64,000 nucleotides of DNA from CAZIFG01 sp964539135 (GTDB taxonomy: Bacteria > Margulisbacteria > Marinamargulisbacteria > GCA-2716485 > CAZIFG01), in assembly GCA_964539135.1 (NCBI GenBank), contig CAZIFG010000001.1, positions 62,001 through 126,000 of the forward strand, in the 5' to 3' direction. The translations under genes and the position numbers were made by a program. Below the pieces are notes generated by a model, which saw nothing but the letters and a program-made list of their open reading frames with translations, was not told the DNA's origin and searched no databases. This document shows, piece by piece, positions 15,921 to 23,412 of the stretch; the stretch's first letter is position 1, and each line of letters begins with the position of its first letter.

Positions 15921-18900
15921 TTATAAACTTACTGCATTTAACCGATTAATGGTCACTGTTAAGCTGGTGAGGTTAATTACAGAGCCTGATTTGATCTGTT
16001 CTAAAGTCTTAAAATATTGCTTGGTTGCTTCCGGATATTTTTGAGTTAGGGTTTCCAACACATTTTCTTTTTTTAAGCCACTTAATTTATCTTTGCTGTG
16101 AGATTTAATCAGGGTTTGAATTAAGCTTATTTTTTGATGTCGAATGCTTTGTGATAATCCATCTTTTAAACTGTACTCCCAATGGGAACTGGCTGGGATC
16201 TCAACGAGCCTGTCTTTAATCCACTCAAATCCAAAAATTTCATCCAGAGTTTTCGTAATGATATAGGCTTCTTTTCCGTCTAATTTTTCTTTTGTGATCA
16301 GATAAATGAGGTCTGGAATAATGGACTTGGGTTTCAATAGGGCCATTTCACTGGCAAGATTTTTTTCTAGGCCTTGTTCTAACCATGATGCTTCTGCTTG
16401 TGCCGTATTTTTGGGTTGTATTTCTTTAGCGGCCATGGAAAGGGTTTCAGAGACACTAAAATTTAAGGCAACGTTGGGCAATTGCAAACTGTCGATAACT
16501 AAGGCCTGAATGAGGGCTTCAAATTCAACCAAGGCTTTGTATTGGACTTGAAGGCTGCTTTTGGAGGCTTGTATTTTTTCTCTGAATTTTTCGCCTTTAA
16601 GGCCGTCGTTGATGATGATGTAGGCCTTTGCGATGTCTTCAATGCTGCGTCCTGTAATTTGTTGGACGTGGAAAAAGAAGGTTAATCCGGCACAATTGAC
16701 AATCATGTTGGTCAGTACCGTTGCAATGATTTCCTTTTTTAAATGATGCTGTTTGATGTGTGTGCCAAACTTTTTTTGCATGCTTTCAGGGAAGTATTCG
16801 GTATAGTAGGGGTCCAGATCGGGTGCTTGCATCAGGGGTGTATTCACAATTTCATTAAAGACTTTCATTTTTGTATACGCTTGAAGGACGGCCAGAACGG
16901 GTCTTGGAATGGGTTTTCCTGATTGCGCTAGGATTTCTAATTCACTTTGATCGGGAATGGTTTCCTGAATGGGATTTAGAAATTGGTCTTGGACATAGCT
17001 GTAAATGAGTTTATGGAAGGGATCTGCATTGTGTTGCGATCGGAGTGCATCCATAGACAATAAATTGTGTTGGTCTCTATTGTTTTTGAGTACCAATTCT
17101 GTGACTTCATCGGTGGCTTTCATGAGGATTTTGTTGCGGTCACTTTGAGACTTGATCTGGTTTTCATTGAGCATTCTTTCAAGCAGAATCTTAATATTGA
17201 CTTCGTAATCGGACATATTAACACCGGCCGAGTTATCAATGAAATCGGTGTTAAGTTTAATGCCTCGTTCACTTAATTTGTTACGTGCGGCTTGGGTGAT
17301 GCCCAAATTAGCACCTTCTCCAATGACCAAGGTGTTGCACTCCTCGACGTTAATTCGAATGGCATCGTTGGCAGGATCCCCTACATCCAGATGTGTTTGG
17401 TTTTCGGCTTTAATATAGGTGCCAATGCCGCCTAACCATAACAATTCCACTTTCATTTTTAAAATGGCTTTGATGAGCTCTTCTCCATTTACACTGGCCT
17501 GATCCAATCCTAAGAGTGCTTTTATTTCTGGAGATAAGGGGATACTTTTTGCTTTGCGTTCAAAAATACCTCCGCCTTTACTGATGAGTTTAGCATTGTA
17601 ATCTTGCCATGTTGAGCGAGGTAATTTAAAAAGACGCTCTCTTTCTTTGAAACTTCTTTCTGCATCTGGGTTCGGATCTATAAAAATATGAACATGATTA
17701 AAGGCGGCTTGGAGCTGGATTTTTTTACTGAGAAGCATGCCATTTCCAAACACATCCCCAGACATGTCCCCCACACCCGATACGGTAAATTCTTCTTTTT
17801 GAATGTCTTTTCCGAGGGCTTTGAAGTGAAGTTTTACACATTCCCAGCCGCCTTTTGCGGTGATGGCCACTTCTTTATGGTTGTAACCCACGGATCCGCC
17901 AGAAGCGAAGGCATCGCCCAACCAAAATCTGTATTCCTCGGATATGCCGTTGGCGATGTCTGAGAAATTGGCGGTGCCTTTATCTGCGGCAACTACTAAA
18001 TAGGGGTCATCACCTTCGTATCTTATAACGTATTCAGGCGATACAATTTGACCGGATTTGTTGATATTGTCTGTGATATCTAACATGCCTTTAATCAGTT
18101 TTTTATACTGCAATTCGGACTGAATGGCGGCATCTTCGCGCGTTTTAAGGGCTTTTTTAATGACAAAGCCGCCTTTAGACCCTACGGGTACAATGACCAC
18201 GTTTTTGGTTTGTTGGGTTTTGACCAGGCCTAGTACTTCACGCCTGAAATCATCCATGCGGTTTGACCAGCGAATACCGCCACGGGCAACGGCCCCAAAT
18301 CGAATATGGCAGCCTTCCATTTCAGCGTCATAGACAAAAATTTCTCTGAAGGGGATGGGGAGGGGGAGCTTGATGTTTTTACTTTCAAATTTGACAGAAA
18401 TAAAACAGTCTCCATTTGTTTTGGGGATATAAAAATTGGTTCGTACTGTATTTTGAATGAAATTGAAAAACCGTTTTAAAATAATATCGTCTGAAATTTC
18501 ATCAACTTGATTGAGGGTTTCTAAAAATGCCTGTTCCATTTCGGGCAATTCTTTTTTCAGACGGGTCTCAGCTGATTTTTCAGAGGGTTTGAACTTGGCT
18601 TCAAAATAGTTAAATAAGGTGGCTACGGATTCGGGGTATGTTAAGAGCACTTGGTTGATTTTGTCTTTGCTGTATCGTGTATTGAGCTGTAAATAAAAGG
18701 CTCTGTAGGTTTGAAACACATTGATGGCACGCCAGTTCAACCGTGCTTTGACACCCAGTGCGTTTAAGGGGTCGTTGGTTGTTCGTCCTTTGAAGATTTC
18801 ATCCAGTAATTCAATCAGGATAGGGGCATAAATGGTTTCATCCAGTTTGCTTAAATCGGTGTGAGAAATTCTGAAGCTGTGGATGTAACAGAGTGTGTTT

Positions 18901-20666
18901 TCTTGACTTCCGATACGTGTGGTGAGCTCATCAAAAATGTGAATCCCCATATTTTCTAGTGTGGGCATGATGGAAATAAGGTCTATTTTTTCGGCATTGT
19001 ACATGAACAGGTTGGAGGTTTTTCCGGATAAGGCAGAATCATGAGAGGTAAAGGGGACTACTCTAAATTGAAGGGTATTTTTTTGGAACATTTCTTCAAT
19101 GTTTTGAATGTCTCGGACGGTTTCAGCGGCACTGCGTCTGACTTGATGATGATCGGGGAATTGCCCGTTATATTTATGGAATAATTCTATGGCGATTTCG
19201 GGGTCTAAGGTCTCTAAAAGTAAGGCTCTGAGTTGTTCTTCCCAGGGTTTAATGAGGGCTCGGATTTGGGATTCTACGGTATCGATAGGGAAGGGCTTAG
19301 GGAGTGTCTCAGATAGGTCAAAATGAATGTGGAGTCGGCATCGTTTTTCATCAGAAGCTTTTATGACTTCTAGATTTGTATATCCCAGCTCCGTTTGAAG
19401 ATAGTCTGTGATCGTTTCAATATTTTCTGTTGTATAAAGGGAAGGGGGGATGATGAGCAATAAGAAATTTCGAGAATGATTGATTTTGTTTCGCGTGAAT
19501 GCGTAGATCTCGTTGGGGTTTGTAATGGATAACACATCTTCAACCAATTGCTCTAATTGTTCAGTAGGGGTTCTGAAGAGTTCAAATTTAGGCGTAGCCG
19601 TACAGATTCGAATGATTTGGTTGTAGTCGTAACTGCCCGCTAAAATGTGTTTGTTTTCAAAAATGGTTTCCATTTTTTTGCGAATAATAGGGGTTTCCAG
19701 ATTTTTAACTGTGAGAGAGCTTTGTTTGAGAAGGCCTAAAAAATTATGTTCAATGGTTTTGGTCTCTGAAAGTTCAATTTTAATGCTTAAACGCATGAGG
19801 TTTTCGAAGCGTTGAATGGGACTTTCTACGGGAATTGTATCAAATAAAAAGGGAGATCTATAGTCAATAAAGGTTTGACAATGGTGGGTTAATTCTGTTT
19901 CTACGGTGTTCTGGGCATCTTTTAATTTGAGGATGCCTAGATGAGAGTTTGTATTGGGTTTGATGGTTTTTTTGTCGTTTTTGGAGGTGATTTCGTAGCT
20001 GGCATACCCAAAAAAAGAAAAATTATGATTTTTTAACCAGTCGCAGAGGTCCACCCATTCATCATGAAATTTATGGCGCTTTCCTGTTTGAGCGGCAATG
20101 CTTTCTTTAACGTTTGTCAGTAGTGTTGTGATCGCGCAATGATCTTGGTTGGCCGCTTGAACTGCTTTCATTTTGTATTGAATTTCAGATTCAATGGCTT
20201 TTTGCTGACGCTCATCTACAATGTGATCAATTTCGGCGTAAACATAAGAAATGAGATTTTTTCCGGCCTCTGCTTGCTTAATGTCGGTTATTTTATCGTG
20301 TTTATCTTTTTCAACGGTGAAAATGGGATGGTGAAGTCGGGTGATTGGAACCCCATGATTTTTGATGATGCCTTCTAGGGTTAGAATGGTAAAAGGGGCA
20401 TCTGGAAAGACCATTTCCAAAATGTGTTTATCATGTGTTTCTGGATGTTTTTCAAACTTGATTTGACCTTTTTTAGTGGCTTTTTGAGTGAAGAATTCAT
20501 AACGATTGAGGATGAAATTTTTTAAATAATCGAGACTGTTTTTACTGAGGGATCTGGCAGGGATTTTTCCGAGATAAATGTCTGTAAATTGATGAAGGAG
20601 AGGGTCTTTGGGAAGGCTGGCGATGACGTTTTTAATGATCTCTGAACTATTGCTTTTGCTACTCAT
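15921..20666 (-). CDS. large NAD-specific glutamate dehydrogenase (GDH-180 class)
   Basis: 1581 residues, the length of the 180-kDa class NAD-GDH (about 1600). It interconverts glutamate and 2-oxoglutarate plus ammonium with NAD. The N-terminal 700 residues carry the ACT-like regulatory domains of this class. The catalytic core begins near residue 780: GAVARGGIRWSNRMDDFR, then VIVPVGSKGGFV with the catalytic lysine region. NAD-binding elements follow (VGDMSGDVFGNGML and VEECNTLVIGEGANLG). The C-terminal 400 residues are the helical domain. It stands alone, divergent from coaX. The start has GAGG upstream and the promoter at 20702. Its 1581-residue size rules out the small hexameric GDH classes. 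Confidence 0.93.
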   Translation of the reverse strand: MSSKSNSSEIIKNVIASLPKDPLLHQFTDIYLGKIPARSLSKNSLDYLKNFILNRYEFFTQKATKKGQIKFEKHPETHDKHILEMVFPDAPFTILTLEGIIKNHGVPITRLHHPIFTVEKDKHDKITDIKQAEAGKNLISYVYAEIDHIVDERQQKAIESEIQYKMKAVQAANQDHCAITTLLTNVKESIAAQTGKRHKFHDEWVDLCDWLKNHNFSFFGYASYEITSKNDKKTIKPNTNSHLGILKLKDAQNTVETELTHHCQTFIDYRSPFLFDTIPVESPIQRFENLMRLSIKIELSETKTIEHNFLGLLKQSSLTVKNLETPIIRKKMETIFENKHILAGSYDYNQIIRICTATPKFELFRTPTEQLEQLVEDVLSITNPNEIYAFTRNKINHSRNFLLLIIPPSLYTTENIETITDYLQTELGYTNLEVIKASDEKRCRLHIHFDLSETLPKPFPIDTVESQIRALIKPWEEQLRALLLETLDPEIAIELFHKYNGQFPDHHQVRRSAAETVRDIQNIEEMFQKNTLQFRVVPFTSHDSALSGKTSNLFMYNAEKIDLISIMPTLENMGIHIFDELTTRIGSQENTLCYIHSFRISHTDLSKLDETIYAPILIELLDEIFKGRTTNDPLNALGVKARLNWRAINVFQTYRAFYLQLNTRYSKDKINQVLLTYPESVATLFNYFEAKFKPSEKSAETRLKKELPEMEQAFLETLNQVDEISDDIILKRFFNFIQNTVRTNFYIPKTNGDCFISVKFESKNIKLPLPIPFREIFVYDAEMEGCHIRFGAVARGGIRWSNRMDDFRREVLGLVKTQQTKNVVIVPVGSKGGFVIKKALKTREDAAIQSELQYKKLIKGMLDITDNINKSGQIVSPEYVIRYEGDDPYLVVAADKGTANFSDIANGISEEYRFWLGDAFASGGSVGYNHKEVAITAKGGWECVKLHFKALGKDIQKEEFTVSGVGDMSGDVFGNGMLLSKKIQLQAAFNHVHIFIDPNPDAERSFKERERLFKLPRSTWQDYNAKLISKGGGIFERKAKSIPLSPEIKALLGLDQASVNGEELIKAILKMKVELLWLGGIGTYIKAENQTHLDVGDPANDAIRINVEECNTLVIGEGANLGITQAARNKLSERGIKLNTDFIDNSAGVNMSDYEVNIKILLERMLNENQIKSQSDRNKILMKATDEVTELVLKNNRDQHNLLSMDALRSQHNADPFHKLIYSYVQDQFLNPIQETIPDQSELEILAQSGKPIPRPVLAVLQAYTKMKVFNEIVNTPLMQAPDLDPYYTEYFPESMQKKFGTHIKQHHLKKEIIATVLTNMIVNCAGLTFFFHVQQITGRSIEDIAKAYIIINDGLKGEKFREKIQASKSSLQVQYKALVEFEALIQALVIDSLQLPNVALNFSVSETLSMAAKEIQPKNTAQAEASWLEQGLEKNLASEMALLKPKSIIPDLIYLITKEKLDGKEAYIITKTLDEIFGFEWIKDRLVEIPASSHWEYSLKDGLSQSIRHQKISLIQTLIKSHSKDKLSGLKKENVLETLTQKYPEATKQYFKTLEQIKSGSVINLTSLTVTINRLNAVSL

Positions 20667-20701
20667 GATTTAAGATCCTCACTCGTTAAAATAGGCATCA
20701 A

Positions 20702-20730
20702 ATAGTACCTAATTTGGATGGTTTTGTCTA
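20702..20730 (-). promoter_or_regulatory. gdh promoter, sharing its -35 region with coaX
   Basis: On the minus strand TAGACA (20730-20725) and TACTAT (20707-20702) are spaced by exactly 17 bases. The -35 box coincides base for base, apart from a one-base shift, with the coaX -35 box on the other strand. The gdh ATG is about 36 bases downstream of the -10 box. Confidence 0.6.
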
Positions 20731-20752
20731 TTTTATCATAAAGTTGTATGAT
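20724..20752 (+). promoter_or_regulatory. coaX promoter, placing transcription start at the start codon
   Basis: TTGTCT (20724-20729) and TATGAT (20747-20752) are separated by 17 bases. The coaX ATG begins seven bases after the -10 box, exactly where transcription should start, so the mRNA would be leaderless. No ribosome binding site could exist ahead of the ATG. Confidence 0.6.
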
Positions 20753-20759
20753 TTGATCC

Positions 20760-21485
20760 ATGAATATTGCAAAGGGACTTTTAATGGATATTGGCAATTC
20801 TACCGTTGTTTTTGCAGAGACGGATGGTCATTCTTTTTTTAATCATTCTCGTGTTTTGACCTCTGTTTTTAAATCTACTTTTGACCCTGCTTTCTTTTTA
20901 GACTTTGAGTGTATTGTGGTTTCTTCGGTGGTTCCGGATTTAGATGTCTTATTCCAGGAAATGTCTTCTGTTTTTTTTGTAACGCCAAGGACAGTGCCGA
21001 CTTTACGTCTTTGTTTGGATCAACCGGATCAGGTGGGCGCGGATCGTTTGGTGAATGCTTTGGGGGCTTATTCTTTGTATTCTAAATCCTGTTTAATTAT
21101 TGATGTGGGGACTGCTATTACTTTTTGTGTCGTGACGGCTTCTGGAGCGTATCAGGGCGGGCTTATTTTACCTGGTATGGGGTTGTCCGCGAAGGCCTTG
21201 CATGATTATACGGCCAAGCTGCCCTTGGTTGAAGAAGTGGTGACTCAGTCTATTCTGGTGGGTAAAACAACGGAACAGGCCATTCAATCGGGGCTTTATT
21301 TTGGTACATTGGAGATGATGAATGGGTTGATTCTGCGATACAAAAAAAATATTCCGGATCTTTTTGTGATTGGAACAGGGAGTGGCATGTGCTTATTTGA
21401 CTCTGAGGTTCATCTTGATGTTTTAGATCTTGATTTGACGCTTAAAGGGTTGCTTGTTGTTTATAATCAGCTTGGTCATTCTTAA
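20760..21485 (+). CDS. coaX: CoaX, type III pantothenate kinase
   Basis: 241 residues. Phosphorylates pantothenate, the first committed step of coenzyme A synthesis. Type III motifs are in order: LMDIGNSTVVFAE near residue 8 (phosphate 1), PDQVGADRLVNALGA near 89, and SCLIIDVGTAITFCV near 111 followed by GGLILPGMGLSAKALHDYTAKLP near 137. These belong to the ASKHA superfamily, distinct from CoaA. The ATG is at the predicted transcription start and has no Shine-Dalgarno site, so translation is probably leaderless. No other coenzyme A gene is adjacent. Divergent from gdh. Confidence 0.94.
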   Translation: MNIAKGLLMDIGNSTVVFAETDGHSFFNHSRVLTSVFKSTFDPAFFLDFECIVVSSVVPDLDVLFQEMSSVFFVTPRTVPTLRLCLDQPDQVGADRLVNALGAYSLYSKSCLIIDVGTAITFCVVTASGAYQGGLILPGMGLSAKALHDYTAKLPLVEEVVTQSILVGKTTEQAIQSGLYFGTLEMMNGLILRYKKNIPDLFVIGTGSGMCLFDSEVHLDVLDLDLTLKGLLVVYNQLGHS

Positions 21486-21507
21486 AATTTAGGGTTGAAC
21501 CTCTGAC

Positions 21508-21525
21508 GCTCAAAAAGAGCTTTTT
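21508..21525 (+). terminator. weak terminator-like hairpin after coaX
   Basis: GCTC / GAGC (4 bp) with loop AAAAA and five T downstream, 23 bases after the coaX stop. The stem is short, so this is marginal. Confidence 0.3.
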
Positions 21526-21538
21526 AGATGTTAATTTT

Positions 21539-21549
21539 GCAACAGTCCC
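21539..21549 (+). repeat. terminal remnant of the MITE-like element
   Basis: GCAACAGTCCC is identical to the outer 11 bases of the right terminal repeat of the elements at 35103 and 53443. No internal part survives, so it is either a solo end or chance. Confidence 0.4.
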
Positions 21550-21625
21550 ATAGTCCCATTTTTTATTTACGTCTTGATATTTTTTTTATATATTGCTATT
21601 TTTTTGTTAAAATTTGAGGATTTTC

Positions 21626-22366
21626 ATGGTGTCTTTTTTAAAAAAAATAATACCTCTTATTCAAAAAAATGATTCTATTTTAGAGTTTGCGACATCTTTG
21701 AGATTATCTAATGTATTGAAATTTTCTGAGGGAGAACTTCGTATCTTGCAACATTTTGTGGAGCATAGTGATCCTCTTTCGGATCTCTATATCTGTGAAG
21801 ATATGTTTGGGTCTCAACGTATTTCAGGGGAGTCTTTTTTTATGATGCTTGATTTTGTTGTTCAGACTGAGGCAGCCCGTTTTTTAGTTTCAGAATTTGT
21901 ACGTTTTTTAGTTGAAGGAGATACCTTTCAGTCTAAAAGGGATTTTCCTATTTTGTCTTTTTCAAAATCGCTCTTTGACTTGTTTTATGCTGAACCTGAT
22001 ATACTTTCTCGTTTTTTAAGGCGGCTTACATTTAAAGATTCTCAAATTGAAGGTTTAGAAGATTTGAGTGTGTTTTATTCATTGCCTTATGGCTTTCGCT
22101 TCCATCCAGATGTTGGACTCCATTTTGTAAATCGATATTGGAGATTTATAGAGGAGTCGCCTGTTTTTCGGGATAATGAAACAATAGCGTTTGCAGCGCT
22201 TAGACAAGATCTTCAAGCTTTTAGATATCTGTCGCCTCGGCTTCAACGCGCTCTCTCTATTTCTAACTTTCTTGTAAACGAACCCAAGTTTATTTCGGGT
22301 TTGTTTGTTTCTTATATGGAGTCTGTTTTAGAGCAGTACGCTTTAGATATGGAGCTATATAGTTAA
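21626..22366 (+). CDS. unrecognised 246-residue protein with a DUF4116-like repeat
   Basis: Start chosen at ATG 21626, with GAGGA six bases upstream; an in-frame TTG four codons earlier lacks a site. The protein is helical, rich in Phe, Leu and Glu, without signal peptide or membrane helix. Residues about 204-228 (IAFAALRQDLQAFRYLSPRLQ) resemble one copy of the DUF4116 repeat found in leucine/alanine-rich repetitive proteins. A looser earlier copy may exist near residue 165-190. The stop codon TAA falls at the first bases of homology to the MITE-like remnant at 22364, so an older C-terminus may have been cut by insertion. Function unknown. Confidence 0.55.
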   Translation: MVSFLKKIIPLIQKNDSILEFATSLRLSNVLKFSEGELRILQHFVEHSDPLSDLYICEDMFGSQRISGESFFMMLDFVVQTEAARFLVSEFVRFLVEGDTFQSKRDFPILSFSKSLFDLFYAEPDILSRFLRRLTFKDSQIEGLEDLSVFYSLPYGFRFHPDVGLHFVNRYWRFIEESPVFRDNETIAFAALRQDLQAFRYLSPRLQRALSISNFLVNEPKFISGLFVSYMESVLEQYALDMELYS

Positions 22367-22433
22367 AATTCCGAGCTTTCGGACTCTTAGTGCCTTACAA
22401 CTGATCCAAACGTAGGTATGTTGCAACAGTCTC
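22364..22433 (+). repeat. right half of a MITE-like element, at the tails of two convergent genes
   Basis: 70 bases match the right half of the 142-bp elements, including GCTTTC, TGATCCAAACGTAGG and the inverted-repeat end CAACAGTCTC. Similarity is lower than between the two intact copies and the left half is missing, so it is old. It supplies the stop codon of the plus-strand unknown and the final 14 codons plus stop of the PfkB kinase. Confidence 0.75.
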
Positions 22434-23409
22434 TTAATGTCTTTTTAGAGAGTCTAGGACCATACTGAGATACTACTTTTGCTGCTACGGAATTTGCGAG
22501 TTTTCCGGCCTTTTCAAGACTTAATCCTTGAAAGATGCCAGCTAAAAAAGCGCCTGCGAAGGCATCTCCAGCGCCATTGGTATCTATGGCTTTTGTTTCA
22601 ATTGCCGGAATGGTGTAAAGGGTTTTGTCTTTCATGATCCATGCACCTTTAGATCCTCGTGTCATGGCAATCAGTCTTGCTTTTTCACTTAATGCGTTTA
22701 TTGCGGCTTCAGGAGTATCACATTCTGTAAAGTGTTTGGCTTCTTCTTCGTTGCAAAATAAAACATCCACCCCCTGATAACTGATGAGACTGTTGAGTTC
22801 GGATTTGAAATAGGTGACCATGCTTAAATCGGATAAAGTCAGTGCGGTTTGGATCTTGTGTTTTATGGCATAATGGTGGGCCTGTTGGGCAGCCTCCAAC
22901 CCAGAGGGTGAGGGCATTAAATAGCCTTCAATATAAAGCAGTTTTGCGGCTTGGAGTTGGGTGAAATCGATTTCTGTAGATGAAAAATCGGCGGTGGTGC
23001 CCAAGTAGGTGCTCATGGTGCGTTCAGCATCGGGCGTGACATTGACGAGGCAGATGCCGGTGGTACCACTTTCTAAATTTTGGGGATCTAAACTCAATTG
23101 AACGCCTAAGGTCTTCATGTCGTTTATAAAAAAACGGCCATTCTCATCGTCTGCAACTTTACAGGCATAGGCGCAGTTTAATCCGAGGCCTTGAGCGGTA
23201 ATGAGGGTGTTGGCTGCAGATCCGCCAGACGCGCGTTCATGTTGGGTACCGCGAAAGGCGTGCAAGAGTTCCAGGAGACGGGTGTCATCGATGAGTTGCA
23301 TTTGGCCTTTTTTTAAGCCTAATGCTTGAATTTCTGAATCGCTGGTTTCGATGGTGGTGTCAACAAGGGCATTTCCAATTCCAAAAATATCTAATGGTTT
23401 TGTGTTCAT
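22387..23409 (-). CDS. PfkB-family carbohydrate/nucleoside kinase (adenosine kinase-like)
   Basis: 340 residues. PfkB signature 1 is the ASGGSAANTLITAQGLG segment near residue 60 and signature 2 is DTNGAGDAFAGAFLAGI near 275, with catalytic Asp in GAGD. The start MNTKPLDIFGIGNALVDTTIE and the length resemble the adenosine kinase or ribokinase-like sugar kinase branch; the substrate cannot be read from the sequence. The natural C-terminus would end near the LSKKTLRD segment. The last 14 residues (DCCNIPTFGSVVRH) and the stop are encoded by the MITE-like remnant at 22364-22433. It starts three bases after the ileS stop, so it is in an operon with ileS. Confidence 0.85.
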   Translation of the reverse strand: MNTKPLDIFGIGNALVDTTIETSDSEIQALGLKKGQMQLIDDTRLLELLHAFRGTQHERASGGSAANTLITAQGLGLNCAYACKVADDENGRFFINDMKTLGVQLSLDPQNLESGTTGICLVNVTPDAERTMSTYLGTTADFSSTEIDFTQLQAAKLLYIEGYLMPSPSGLEAAQQAHHYAIKHKIQTALTLSDLSMVTYFKSELNSLISYQGVDVLFCNEEEAKHFTECDTPEAAINALSEKARLIAMTRGSKGAWIMKDKTLYTIPAIETKAIDTNGAGDAFAGAFLAGIFQGLSLEKAGKLANSVAAKVVSQYGPRLSKKTLRDCCNIPTFGSVVRH

Positions 23410-23412
23410 GAT

